DNA of 56,894 nt from a virus: positions 1 to 56,894 of the IMG/VR virus record IMGVR_UViG_3300033144_008156. One strand, written 5' to 3'. The notes beneath the pieces are model-generated. The model made no database searches. It was not told the origin of the DNA and worked only from the letters and a program-made list of their open reading frames with translations. This document shows positions 45,674 through 53,693 of the stretch, piece after piece (the stretch's first letter is position 1; the number at the start of each line of letters is the position of its first letter). The position numbers and the translations under genes are program-made.

Positions 45674-45698
45674 ATTATCAGATTATAAGTTACGAATT

Positions 45699-46082
45699 TT
45701 ACTTTAAAATTCCTATAACTACACCTGGTTTTTCCTTAGAATAATCATAAGGTTCAAATACTGGAATAATCTCATCGGCATTGTCATCATCTAACCACCC
45801 ATAAGTGACCATTAAATCCAATACTGTCTGTAATGGATTAGGATAATCAAACTTATGTTTAGATCCTCTAATAAACTTAAATGATATTCTGTAGGGTTTT
45901 TCTATGCCTTTTAAATGTTCTTTAAAAATGTCTGTATAGCTTGTATATGTCTTCTTAGAATGGCGAACATACCTCTGTGCAGCTTTGGACCACACAAAGA
46001 AAGTTCTACCATTATTTATTATCATCTGTTTACTATTCTTAGATGATGGCATATTGCCTGGTATGAAAATTGTCTTAGCCAT
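45699..46082 (-). CDS. RusA-like Holliday junction resolvase
   Basis: This 127-aa protein has the RusA family signature: an N-terminal PGNMPSSKNSKQ strand-turn, then KFDYPNPLQTVLDLMVTYGWLDDDNADEIIPVF with the conserved acidic residues (D in FDYPN, then DDDNAD), and a final KPGVVIGI strand. RusA enzymes are dimeric nucleases that cut four-way DNA junctions. At 127 aa it has the usual length (about 120). Phages often carry it with a recombination exonuclease, and an exonuclease (39160-40155) is in this arm. It overlaps the primase gene by 8 bp, so resolution and replication functions are co-expressed. Confidence 0.8.
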   Translation of the reverse strand: MAKTIFIPGNMPSSKNSKQMIINNGRTFFVWSKAAQRYVRHSKKTYTSYTDIFKEHLKGIEKPYRISFKFIRGSKHKFDYPNPLQTVLDLMVTYGWLDDDNADEIIPVFEPYDYSKEKPGVVIGILK

Positions 46083-47064
46083 ATTCTTCTACTAATTTCA
46101 AAATCATATTCTTCAAATTCTCCCCTCCATACTTCAAATAGTAATCTGAAGCATCTTTAGGGCAATCTAAAGCATTATGAATGTACCTTATCTTGTATAA
46201 TTCAGAATGTAATTTAGCAGCAGTTATTCCTGGAGGATCATTATCATAGTAAAGTATGATCTTATCCCACAATTGCTGCAGTTTTGCAATAGTATCTAAA
46301 GATATTACAGTATTCTCTGATTGAGGAGCTATGGCATTAAATCCTAAAGAAGTTAATACCATAACATCTTTCAATGACTTTGTCATAAACAAAGTATTCC
46401 CATAATCAGGTAATTGTTCATATCCTTGTATTGTAGATGCATTTGCATTTGTAATCCATTTCCATTCTTCACTAAATGGCCTCAGTATTTTATACTTATA
46501 ATTTCCAAAGGCATAACTAAATGCTACTTCTCTCTTTGGAATAGTTATAAGAGAGATATTAATATAATAATGCGAAATTTGTTTTACTTTGTAAAGATCT
46601 AGAATGTCCTTATCTATTCCATAAGAGTCCCAATAGGACTTTCCAGCAATATTAAAAGGAATTGATACTATTCTTATTTTAGTATCTGTATATTTAGGTT
46701 GAGCCCTGAGGTGCTCTCCCATCATTCTCATTGTCTTATCTTTCTCTACTTCTCCAGAGTGTAGTCCCAGATTAAAATCATTTGAAATCACTTTTAAACA
46801 TTCATATAATGTAAGACCATATTTTTGTTGTAAATACTTAAAACAATCATAATTTTCTCCAGTGGCCCAGTCCCTATAGACTGCTTTCCCACTGCTTAAT
46901 ACCTTTATACTACATGATGGATGTTTATCTACTCTTATTTCCGAACAAAACTTCTTACCTGGTACTTCAAATTTCTCTATATAATATTTAAAGATGTCAT
47001 ATTCAGTTACCTTTTTTAGAACATTTTCAATATTTAATATTTCGTATCCTTTGGTATTATACAT
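46075..47064 (-). CDS. DNA primase-like protein with Toprim domain
   Basis: The N-terminal part (about 35-100) looks like a DnaG-type DNA-binding start (FCSEIRVDKHPSCSIKV, RDWATGENYDCFKYL) without a clear zinc ribbon. The Toprim region lies at 224-310: TLFMTKSLKDVMVL, IAPQSEN with E250, ILYYDNDPPG with D274/D276, and KDASDYY. The acidic residues of the DxD motif are intact. The first Toprim glutamate position seems to be lysine (TKS); the acidic residue may be supplied by E250, or the active site is altered. It probably makes RNA primers for lagging-strand synthesis with the DnaB-like helicase. It is preceded in transcription by an intrinsic terminator. Confidence 0.8.
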   Translation of the reverse strand: MYNTKGYEILNIENVLKKVTEYDIFKYYIEKFEVPGKKFCSEIRVDKHPSCSIKVLSSGKAVYRDWATGENYDCFKYLQQKYGLTLYECLKVISNDFNLGLHSGEVEKDKTMRMMGEHLRAQPKYTDTKIRIVSIPFNIAGKSYWDSYGIDKDILDLYKVKQISHYYINISLITIPKREVAFSYAFGNYKYKILRPFSEEWKWITNANASTIQGYEQLPDYGNTLFMTKSLKDVMVLTSLGFNAIAPQSENTVISLDTIAKLQQLWDKIILYYDNDPPGITAAKLHSELYKIRYIHNALDCPKDASDYYLKYGGENLKNMILKLVEEYG

Positions 47065-47088
47065 ATTAATATCGTATGTTAAAGAGAC

Positions 47089-47111
47089 AAAAAAGGGAGA
47101 TTACTCTCCCT
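47089..47111 (-). terminator. Intrinsic terminator after the SSB-like gene
   Basis: AGGGAGA/TCTCCCT (47094-47100 with 47105-47111, loop TTAC) is followed on the - strand by U6. It lies 32 bp after the stop of the 202-aa gene and before the primase gene, so it separates two transcripts or reduces primase expression. Confidence 0.85.
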
Positions 47112-47142
47112 AATTCGTCCTTTCACCATTTGCCTCAGTTGA

Positions 47143-47751
47143 CTAACTCCAAGGATCGTCACTGCTGCTAGATACTGCTGCAGTAGCAGTACCATTACTT
47201 GAAGGGACCTCAGAGTCCGCAACAGGTAATTTCTTCATATCATACTTATTAGTAGGATCAAACTTCAATTTAGAAGGATTTGTATCTAAAGCTTCCACAA
47301 ATCCATATCCTGCAAGACCTGCTTTTGTCCAATTTGGCTTTTTATTTCCTTCATCATCATTTTTGCCCAGAATCTCTTCCCCTGCAAATTTCCATCTAGC
47401 TACTTTACCAGAAAATATAGGAGCTAATGTCTTAATATATTCTTCTGCATTTTTAGCAGTAATATTATCTAGACCATCTCTTACTCCTAATTTATCTGCC
47501 ATAATAACTAGCCTATCTTTAGTGAAAGTCCAAGCTTTATCGCTTAACCACCAAGTAGTTTCTGCAATTTGACCTACTCCTCCAAGATCCTCAGATGGGC
47601 GACCTTCATGGGTAATTTTCATTCCAGGAGTTCCTGAAGCTGCTTCAAAATACTCTATTTTCTGGATTTTTGCCTCATGAATGCCAGGAGACAGATAATT
47701 GGATACCATGCTTTTCTCTTCCACGGTATGCCCTGCTGTTGTAAAACTCAT
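47143..47751 (-). CDS. Candidate single-stranded DNA-binding protein, 202 aa
   Basis: The N-terminal two thirds are beta-rich (VSNYLSPGIHEAKIQKIEYF, later GKVARWKFAGEE and GLAGYGFVEAL) and compatible with an OB-like fold. The C-terminus is a Ser/Ala-rich linker ending SSSSDDPWS, an acidic-aromatic tip like those by which phage and bacterial SSBs bind replication partners. Gene order supports this: it lies between the P-loop ATPase and primase genes, and has its own terminator, which allows high expression as expected for SSB. No conserved SSB signature could be identified by eye, so the call is tentative. Other options are a replisome clamp-like or helicase accessory protein. Confidence 0.5.
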   Translation of the reverse strand: MSFTTAGHTVEEKSMVSNYLSPGIHEAKIQKIEYFEAASGTPGMKITHEGRPSEDLGGVGQIAETTWWLSDKAWTFTKDRLVIMADKLGVRDGLDNITAKNAEEYIKTLAPIFSGKVARWKFAGEEILGKNDDEGNKKPNWTKAGLAGYGFVEALDTNPSKLKFDPTNKYDMKKLPVADSEVPSSNGTATAAVSSSSDDPWS

Positions 47752-47783
47752 AATTATTTAGTTTTAAATTGATTATTAATTAA

Positions 47784-48464
47784 TTAGCTATAATATTTAT
47801 CCATTGTTTTGGATATAAATCCTAAATCATTAGGGATATATAAGTCCTTAAACATATCCATTGGGGATTTAGAAGGGTAATGCCCATTGTTATTAGTAAT
47901 AAGTCTATACTCCATAGTACCATTCTCTTTTTTATTTACATCTGTATATAACAGAATAGAGAATAAGCCCGCAGGATTAATCTTATCATCTAACAATTTT
48001 CCTATCGTCTTTATCTTGATGACAGGAGCTGCCCCAAACTCTCCAGGTTGGGTATCACTATGAGTAAGTATAAATACTTTAATATCCTCTCTCAGGGATT
48101 TACTCTTATTTAAAATAGACCAAGCATTCTTACCTATTTCCGTGAATTTTTCAAAGCCCTTTTCTGATGACCTTCTCATGAACTCATTACTCATGGTATA
48201 TTGCCAATCATCTAAGACTATATTTTTAAGATCAGGCCTGTTATCTGACACATGCATCATACATTTTATGATTTCATTAGCTATATCTGATACAAAGAAA
48301 TTACCCTTATCTCCTTTAAATGGGGTATAATTCTTTTTCCAGCCTTTAATAGGCAATGGTTTACCTATGCAACTTACGATAAGAGTTTCTTTAGGATCTA
48401 ATGTCCTAATAGATGTGGACTTACCTGTTCCACTTTCTCCTACAATTCCTATTAATTCACTCAT
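47784..48464 (-). CDS. P-loop ATPase (Sak4/AAA_24-like), 226 aa
   Basis: A clear Walker A is present at 9-17 (GESGTGKST), followed by a Walker B-like strand KNIVLDDWQYTM and a further strand KVFILTHSD with the polar residues expected of a RecA-fold sensor. The compact size, with no additional domain, fits the phage nucleotide-binding family AAA_24 and Sak4-type recombination ATPases. Sak4 proteins promote single-strand annealing with SSB, and an SSB-like gene follows at 32 bp. It is 3 bp from the DnaB-like helicase gene. A role in recombination or replication restart is likely. The exact subfamily is uncertain. Confidence 0.75.
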   Translation of the reverse strand: MSELIGIVGESGTGKSTSIRTLDPKETLIVSCIGKPLPIKGWKKNYTPFKGDKGNFFVSDIANEIIKCMMHVSDNRPDLKNIVLDDWQYTMSNEFMRRSSEKGFEKFTEIGKNAWSILNKSKSLREDIKVFILTHSDTQPGEFGAAPVIKIKTIGKLLDDKINPAGLFSILLYTDVNKKENGTMEYRLITNNNGHYPSKSPMDMFKDLYIPNDLGFISKTMDKYYS

Positions 48465-48467
48465 TTT

Positions 48468-49547
48468 TTATGATTTTTTATTATTAACTTCAATTACTTT
48501 ATTATACAAAGAAGGATCTTCTTTGAATTGTTTTGCAAGAGGAATTTCTTGAAAATGTCCTACTTCTCCTATAAACTGTAGTCCTATTCTCATATCAGCA
48601 GCTCCATCTCTATTCTTTAATATGGACAAACTCCTGAATCTATCTTTTAATTTAATAATGTCATATCCTCTAAAATTCTCTATCTCATACTTTCGTGGAG
48701 AGAATAGAGATATGACTACATTAGCATCTTGCTGGGTATTACCGCTATCTTTAAAATCTGATAATTGAGGTTCTACCCTGTCAAGTTTAAATCTATCAGT
48801 TTGGCTCAATCCTCTTCCTAATTGTTGAACCACTACTGGGATAAAATTGAAGTTATTTCTCATAGGAATAAGATACTCACTCATTTTATCTATATTGTCT
48901 TTTTGATGAAATCCTCTTTCTCTTTTCATCAATGCAATATGATCTATAATTACTATTACATATTCATCGGGGTTATAAGGAATATATTTATCAAATACTC
49001 TGATCATCTTCCCTCCCCCGGAGTCTACTGAACCATAAATAACATCACCATTTTCTCTAGCATAATTATTCATGAATTTATGTACACCTGTTGGATTTTC
49101 TGCAGCATCTATTATAGTAAGACAATCTTCTAATCCACAAAAATAATCCCTTGTAGAAGTAACTGCCTTATAGACTTCATCACTAATTCTATTTTTACCT
49201 CTAGACAAAACAAAATTAATATCTGTTAATATATTATAATCCAAATATAATTTTCTACAAATAGCTTTTGTAATCTTGATAGTCTTATCAATCTCTAAAG
49301 ACCAATAGAATACTTTAAGCTTTAACCCACAATCTGGATGCCCTTTTACCCAATCATAAGGATTGTATAAAAAACACGAATCTGTAAAAGCTGTCTTACC
49401 ACTTCCAGTCTCTCCCCCTATCAAATAGTAAGTTCCCTGTTGAATTCCGGGAATATATTCCACAAGCCTCTCAAAGCCCATGGGTAATCCTTTATTGAGG
49501 CCTTTTTGACCTCTTTCTATTTTCTCTATTACATCACTAAATATCAT
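48468..49547 (-). CDS. DnaB-like replicative helicase (SF4)
   Basis: This is a RecA-fold helicase domain of the DnaB type: Walker A GETGSGKT (45-52), a second acidic motif in KVFYWSLEIDK (the catalytic glutamate), Walker B YVIVIIDHIAL, and the DnaB-type motif VVVQQLGRG followed by SDFKDSGNTQQDANVVI. It lacks the N-terminal primase-interacting domain found in bacterial DnaB; 359 aa corresponds to the C-terminal helicase alone, as in some phage enzymes. It would unwind DNA ahead of the family A polymerase, with the primase acting on the lagging strand. Its start overlaps the 186-aa gene by 11 bp. Confidence 0.88.
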   Translation of the reverse strand: MIFSDVIEKIERGQKGLNKGLPMGFERLVEYIPGIQQGTYYLIGGETGSGKTAFTDSCFLYNPYDWVKGHPDCGLKLKVFYWSLEIDKTIKITKAICRKLYLDYNILTDINFVLSRGKNRISDEVYKAVTSTRDYFCGLEDCLTIIDAAENPTGVHKFMNNYARENGDVIYGSVDSGGGKMIRVFDKYIPYNPDEYVIVIIDHIALMKRERGFHQKDNIDKMSEYLIPMRNNFNFIPVVVQQLGRGLSQTDRFKLDRVEPQLSDFKDSGNTQQDANVVISLFSPRKYEIENFRGYDIIKLKDRFRSLSILKNRDGAADMRIGLQFIGEVGHFQEIPLAKQFKEDPSLYNKVIEVNNKKS

Positions 49548-50097
49548 CTGTCAAAGTATTTACTCTTTGATCAGACACTGTCTCAGTACTATCTAACTGT
49601 TCAATGTAATTTTCTAATAAAGATCCTCCATCTTTCTCAATAAAATAATCTGCAATTCTCATATACGCATACCTAACTCTCTTTTTTTCCTCTATATAGA
49701 GTTCTGTAGCTTTAAATATTTGATCTTTAGTTACTTTCTTGTTATTCTTAATGAATTTCTTCATCTTCTTTATACATCCTCCTCTTGTACCCCGGACAGA
49801 ATATCCTGCAGTCTTTACACCTTTAGGGAATAAGTTTCTCCAGTCATCTACCCAATCAAGTATTATATCAGTAGTAGGGGGTTTAATGGTAACAGATCTT
49901 TTGTTATTAACAATATCTGAACCTTTTTTTCTTATATAGATTTTCTCTCCAATCTTTATAAACCCCGCTTTTTCCATTTTCTTGTAATCTGTTACTAGAT
50001 CCACACTATAAATTTGGCCTTTATCCAAATAATAGAGGAATACATACTCGTCTGGCGTGAGATTATTATCCACCAGCAGATTAATATCTACTTCCAT
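49537..50097 (-). CDS. Hypothetical replication-region protein, possibly helicase loader, 186 aa
   Basis: The N-terminal 65 residues look like a winged helix (DEYVFLYYLDKG, then MEKAGFIKIGEKIYIRKKG, a recognition-helix-wing pattern). The central part has a tryptophan-containing segment (ILDWVDDWRNLFPKG) and a basic stretch rich in lysine (GGCIKKMKKFIKNNKKVTK). The C-terminal part is helical. It overlaps the DnaB-like helicase gene and follows the DnaA domain IV-like gene, so a helicase-loader or origin-binding role is possible. This is inference from order and N-terminal pattern. Confidence 0.6.
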   Translation of the reverse strand: MEVDINLLVDNNLTPDEYVFLYYLDKGQIYSVDLVTDYKKMEKAGFIKIGEKIYIRKKGSDIVNNKRSVTIKPPTTDIILDWVDDWRNLFPKGVKTAGYSVRGTRGGCIKKMKKFIKNNKKVTKDQIFKATELYIEEKKRVRYAYMRIADYFIEKDGGSLLENYIEQLDSTETVSDQRVNTLTDDI

Positions 50098-50182
50098 TTG
50101 TCATGATTTTTATGATTACTAACTAAATTTGCCTCGGGAACAAGACTACTAAATTACAAAAATTATTTCCTAATTCATAGTA

Positions 50183-50314
50183 TTATTCCCATGTATCTCT
50201 CCCATACATTTGTTGGAGTAAATAAATTTCATCATTTCCTTTCTTCAATTCATCATATTCCTTTATCATTCTTTCAATAATAATGTCGTTTCTGCCTTTT
50301 ATGGTTATTTTAAT
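50183..50314 (-). CDS. Possible small gene with ATT start, 43 aa
   Basis: Between the 168-aa and 186-aa genes there is an open frame whose translation reads like a real protein: IKITIKGRNDIIIE, then helix RMIKEYDELKKGNDEIYLLQQMYG. No ATG lies at its start; ATT at 50312-50314 overlaps the upstream TAA (ATTAA), much like an ATGA coupling. Use of the internal ATG would give 28 residues. A single-base loss in the A8 tract just upstream would fuse this frame to the 168-aa protein instead, so an indel error or slippage is an alternative. No family recognised. Confidence 0.35.
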   Translation of the reverse strand: MKITIKGRNDIIIERMIKEYDELKKGNDEIYLLQQMYGRDTWE

Positions 50315-50816
50315 CTGGGCTTTCTGTATATTTTTTTTCTTCCCCATTAGAATGTATTCTTAAATATCTGTTAATAATTGCTATTTCTTGCTCTAATTCC
50401 CCCCTTTTATCTTCTAAAAATTTTCTAAAAGGGAGTTCCTCATTAATACTTATTTCTACCTTTAATTTTGAATAACATTTTCGCAATTTTTTATCCCGAT
50501 TTATGTATTCATTTAAACTTATATTACCTTTATTGGAGTCTACTAAATGCAGACTAACAGAAGAATGGCTACTATAGTTTAAATACCTTGCAAGATTAAC
50601 CAAAGTTACCTTATTAGGTGATCTTAATTTTCTCTGCAGGGTATTATAAACATAGAGAACGAGAGCTATAAATACCTTTCTGGTATCTACATACTCTCGT
50701 AATCTACTTTTACTTATTACAGGGAGTCCTAATTCCCTTTCCACTTTTCTTCTGATAACTGTCAAATCTCTCCTTATTGGAGCTGATATTTTAACTCCTT
50801 TACTGTGGAATTTCAT
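50310..50816 (-). CDS. Protein with DnaA domain IV-like helix-turn-helix, 168 aa
   Basis: Residues about 35-95 resemble the DnaA C-terminal DNA-binding domain: an arginine-containing helix start (YVDTRKVFIALVLYVYN), then VTLVNLARYLNYSSHSSVSLHLV, where the SxHSSVSxH segment corresponds to the DnaA signature RDHSTVxH. The protein lacks the AAA+ ATPase domain of DnaA. The C-terminal part is a charged helical region. Phages use such stand-alone domains as origin or promoter binders. It is followed by the DnaB-region genes and preceded by the SF2 helicase gene, which fits a replication-initiation or regulatory role. An A8 tract near its 3' end could allow frame slippage into the small downstream frame. 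Confidence 0.65.
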   Translation of the reverse strand: MKFHSKGVKISAPIRRDLTVIRRKVERELGLPVISKSRLREYVDTRKVFIALVLYVYNTLQRKLRSPNKVTLVNLARYLNYSSHSSVSLHLVDSNKGNISLNEYINRDKKLRKCYSKLKVEISINEELPFRKFLEDKRGELEQEIAIINRYLRIHSNGEEKKYTESPD

Positions 50817-50817
50817 A

Positions 50818-51996
50818 TTACATAATTTTAGTCAAACAATCCTTTACATCTTTACATCTAATAATATTAAGACTATCCTCATTAAGAGTTTCAGTCATTC
50901 TTTTATACCAAACCTCTTCTTGAGTACTGGCAGTGACTAAAATAAATATTCTTCCTATTTCCCCATTATTTCTTAATCTTCCGATTCTTTGAATTAAATC
51001 TTTTTCTTTAGAATAATAAGACATAATCACACAATTGTCTAAATCCTTCAAGTTAGCTCCTTGCTTTAATTTCTTAAACGCAGCTATGAGATCTAATTCA
51101 CCATTATCAAAGTCTTCTCTAATCTTTTTATTCTCTTTATCTGTATGATGAGAACTTATAACATTAGGAGTTACTTTTTCTAACGCCTCTAAAGAATTAC
51201 CAAATAATATAGTTCTTCCTGAAATACCATCAAGTAATTCTTTAATGGCATCTACTTTACTAGAAAGATTGTATAATAATTTAGCCCTAGCAGCAGAAGC
51301 TACATGTATCCTTCTCTCCCTGACATCTAATGGAGCATTTGTTGCTTTTCTAAACATCATATCTTTATAAGCATATGCTCCAAATTCAGTTTGATACCAC
51401 TTCTTTTTATCATTTCCTGCTACTACATTTTTAACATAGATATCTAATTCATGGTTAATTACATAGATATCTAAGGGCCTAGCAGTTCCATCTGCTTGCC
51501 CCTCATTAATATCATAAGTATAACATACAGGAGCAATTTTTTTTAATAATTCTCCTTTAGTTACCTTGATATCGTTTACTTCTTCAACTATAGCTCTCTC
51601 ATCTATAGTTGCGGATAATCCCATAATACTATCGTACTTATTATTACGATAAAATCTAGAATATACTGGAGTTAAAGAATCATGAATTTCATCAGCTATT
51701 ACCAGGTCCCATTTGGTCCCTTTCCATTTATAAGCCGATTGATAACAAGAAAATGTTATCTCCCATTCTTCTACTCCCCATTTTTCCTGTTCTCTCTCTA
51801 ATTCTAATTCTCTGTCTTTAACCTCTGCTAAAAACAGAATCTTAGAGTCTTTAGGTAATAATTTAATAGCTGCCATAGCTATTTTGGTCTTACCTAAACC
51901 TGTAATTACTTCAATAGTACCTTTTTGACCAGACTTGATCCAGGCATTTAAAGCGGTTGACTGTATTCTGCCCCTAGCAGTTGTTAAAGTTTCCAT
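50818..51996 (-). CDS. SF2 (DEAD/SNF2-like) helicase
   Basis: Motifs in order: Walker A ITGLGKT (31-37), Walker B/motif II DEIH (102-105), SAT (motif III, 128-130), a second RecA domain with TILFGNSLEAL (motif IV region), KKLKQGANL (motif V), and QRIGRLR (motif VI, 336-342). At 392 aa it is a compact two-domain helicase without accessory domains. crAss-like phages have an SNF2/DEAD-family helicase in the same arm. It may remodel origins or recombination intermediates. Its start is preceded by taaaatataatt, and it ends 1 bp before the 168-aa gene. No nuclease domain is visible. Confidence 0.88.
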   Translation of the reverse strand: METLTTARGRIQSTALNAWIKSGQKGTIEVITGLGKTKIAMAAIKLLPKDSKILFLAEVKDRELELEREQEKWGVEEWEITFSCYQSAYKWKGTKWDLVIADEIHDSLTPVYSRFYRNNKYDSIMGLSATIDERAIVEEVNDIKVTKGELLKKIAPVCYTYDINEGQADGTARPLDIYVINHELDIYVKNVVAGNDKKKWYQTEFGAYAYKDMMFRKATNAPLDVRERRIHVASAARAKLLYNLSSKVDAIKELLDGISGRTILFGNSLEALEKVTPNVISSHHTDKENKKIREDFDNGELDLIAAFKKLKQGANLKDLDNCVIMSYYSKEKDLIQRIGRLRNNGEIGRIFILVTASTQEEVWYKRMTETLNEDSLNIIRCKDVKDCLTKIM

Positions 51997-52017
51997 AATT
52001 ATATTTTAAATAATTAA

Positions 52018-52314
52018 TTATCCCTCACAGAAAGGAATCTTTTTGACCCTTCCGCTAATCTTTTGATAAACTAATTGAGTTTTAGCAGCATCTATAGCTT
52101 GCTTGTAACCTGCTAACGCAGCTGCAGCATGCCCAACATCTTCAGTTGCCTGATACTTACCAAATTGACTATCACCAATTTTAAGACAATTCTTTCTTAC
52201 ATCTCCTAAGGTTTTGCTATTACCCAAAGCCCTTGCGGATACAAGACTAGTTGCTTTTCTTCTAGCTACAGCTTTAATCGGTTTTTTTGCTGTACTCTTC
52301 TTTGCATTTGCCAT
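52018..52314 (-). CDS. Small basic protein, 98 aa
   Basis: The first 25 residues are strongly basic (KKSTAKKPIKAVARRKATS), like a histone-tail or nucleic-acid-binding extension. The rest (SRALGNSKTLGDVRKN, then a helix of alanines) looks like a small helical domain. A DNA-binding or nucleoid-like role is possible; no family was identified. It has an upstream region with three direct GTTAATn-type heptamers at 52332-52352, and it stands between the zinc-ribbon cluster and the helicase gene. The start ATG at 52314 is preceded by aaattaaattaaa. Confidence 0.55.
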   Translation of the reverse strand: MANAKKSTAKKPIKAVARRKATSLVSARALGNSKTLGDVRKNCLKIGDSQFGKYQATEDVGHAAAALAGYKQAIDAAKTQLVYQKISGRVKKIPFCEG

Positions 52315-52331
52315 TTTAATTTAATTTAGTT

Positions 52332-52352
52332 GTTAATGGTTAATTGTTAATT
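52332..52352. repeat. Three direct heptamers upstream of the 98-aa gene
   Basis: GTTAATG, GTTAATT and GTTAATT follow one another without gaps at 52332-52352 (read as ATTAAC-type repeats on the - strand), within the AT-rich leader of the 98-aa gene. They could bind a regulator, but AT-rich chance repeats are possible. Confidence 0.5.
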
Positions 52353-52369
52353 TAATTATTCTCTCGTTT

Positions 52370-52858
52370 TTAATTCTTATCACTTAAATACTGATACACA
52401 TTAATGTTATTTCTAGGATGATCAAAGACTCTTTTATCACTTCCTGTATGTAAAGACTGTTTAATTTTTAATTCTTTCCTCTTTATGTCTAACATTTCCT
52501 GAGTAACCTCTTTCCTTTTAATAATATCTGGCTTAGGTACTATTAAAGTTCTGATATAAGCGTCATTATCTATATTACACCACTTCTTCATATAGGCCTT
52601 ATTTTTCTTTTTAATTTCTGGCCTATTTCTATATTCTTTCTCATAGAGTAATACATGAGGATTCTTCTGTCTATTTATATTATAGCATTTTCTACATCTG
52701 GCATCATACCCATACTTGCCTATTATATGCTTAGGAAAATGCTTGAAATCTTTATTCTTTTTACAGTCTTTACATCTTTTTGATGTAACTCCTGGAGGAA
52801 CTAAAGATTTTTTTTTCCTTTCTCTATACTCTTTCTTATAGTCCCTATGTTTTTTCAT
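52370..52858 (-). CDS. Zinc-ribbon protein, one ribbon, 162 aa
   Basis: A single zinc ribbon is visible: C-x2-C (RCKDCKKNKDF) and C-x2-C (ARCRKCYNINR), about 23 residues apart, in a Lys/Arg-rich protein. The C-terminal helix (VTQEMLDIKRKELKIKQSL) matches those of the three neighbours, so it is the most divergent member of the family. The basic N-terminus (KKHRDYKKEYRERKKK) is likely to bind nucleic acid. It is separated by 6 bp from the 123-aa gene. A regulatory or HNH-associated DNA-binding role is possible, but no HNH active-site motif was seen. Confidence 0.65.
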   Translation of the reverse strand: MKKHRDYKKEYRERKKKSLVPPGVTSKRCKDCKKNKDFKHFPKHIIGKYGYDARCRKCYNINRQKNPHVLLYEKEYRNRPEIKKKNKAYMKKWCNIDNDAYIRTLIVPKPDIIKRKEVTQEMLDIKRKELKIKQSLHTGSDKRVFDHPRNNINVYQYLSDKN

Positions 52859-52864
52859 AACTTT

Positions 52865-53236
52865 TTAGTTTTTAGCTCTTAATATTCTTTTTAAGAGAAC
52901 CACCTTGCGTTTCATTTCAATTAATTCAGGAGTTATCTGATCCTTCTCTAAAATAATTTCATTCCTTTTACTCCTTAATAATTTTAGAATATACTGATCT
53001 GCTAATTCCTTTGTCATTTTTACTCTAGATTTCTCTCTCAATTTTTTATATCTCTCTTTATTCCTCTGATAATAAGCTTTTTGATACTCATTATTCTTCT
53101 CTTTACACTTTTTTGAAGCCTTATAAGCTGCAAGTCTTGCCAATCTATCTTTAGATTGACAAGTCTCACATCTAACAGCGTTAGTATGCCTATTTGCTAT
53201 ACTAATATTACAATCCATACATTCTCTATTTTTCAT
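52865..53236 (-). CDS. Zinc-ribbon protein, one ribbon, 123 aa
   Basis: The protein begins RECMDCNISI and has VRCETCQSKD about 13 residues later, a C-x2-C ... C-x2-C ribbon. A Lys/Tyr-rich helical middle follows (YQKAYYQRNKERYKKLREK). The C-terminal helix (ITPELIEMKRKVVLLKRILR) is shared with the adjacent genes. It overlaps the 155-aa gene by 11 bp at its 5' end. The role is probably nucleic-acid binding; the target is unknown. The short spacing between cysteine pairs is typical of small RNA- or DNA-binding ribbons. Confidence 0.7.
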   Translation of the reverse strand: MKNRECMDCNISIANRHTNAVRCETCQSKDRLARLAAYKASKKCKEKNNEYQKAYYQRNKERYKKLREKSRVKMTKELADQYILKLLRSKRNEIILEKDQITPELIEMKRKVVLLKRILRAKN

Positions 53237-53693
53237 GTTGTTTTGTTTTTAAAGGATACCCATAAAGCCCTATAGCTCTTTTTAGTATTACTTCTTTACG
53301 CTTTATTTTAATTAATTCAAGACTGATATCCGCAACTTTTAAAGGACATTTTGTTGTATGCCTATTACATACTAATAATCTTCTTATATAGTCATCTGTT
53401 AGATTTTCTCTCCCTTTCGTCTCCTGTACTAATATGGATTCTTTGTCCATGAGATACCGCTTTCTTCTATAACTAGAGGTATATGTTGCTCTTGCATATT
53501 CTCTCCTCTTGTCCTTATTTTTTCTACGATATTCTTTAGCTGCAGCCTTTATCTGTGCCCTTCTTGCTGGCTTTTTTCTAGCCTTCCTTTTTAATTTGTT
53601 AGCATTCTTTCTTTGACAATTTCTACATCTAAGAGTACTGTGATGTCTCTCTGTAATACTTACACTACAATCCATGCATTCTCTATTATTCAT
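53226..53693 (-). CDS. Zinc-ribbon protein, one ribbon, 155 aa
   Basis: The start RECMDCSVSI ... LRCRNCQRK is nearly the same as in the 123-aa neighbour, followed by an Arg/Lys/Ala-rich region (KRKARKKPARRAQIKAAAK) that is the most basic of the family. The shared C-terminal module is present: DDYIRRLLVCN, then ISLELIKIKRKEVILKRAIG. It overlaps both neighbours (ATGA junction with the 291-aa gene upstream, 11 bp with the 123-aa gene downstream), so the three are one translational unit. Probably nucleic-acid binding. Confidence 0.7.
   Translation of the reverse strand: MNNRECMDCSVSITERHHSTLRCRNCQRKNANKLKRKARKKPARRAQIKAAAKEYRRKNKDKRREYARATYTSSYRRKRYLMDKESILVQETKGRENLTDDYIRRLLVCNRHTTKCPLKVADISLELIKIKRKEVILKRAIGLYGYPLKTKQHEK

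Noticed and set aside
52332-52352. CRISPR or origin iteron array
   Set aside because: Only three 7-bp AT-rich units without spacers; too short for either call, so listed only as a repeat.
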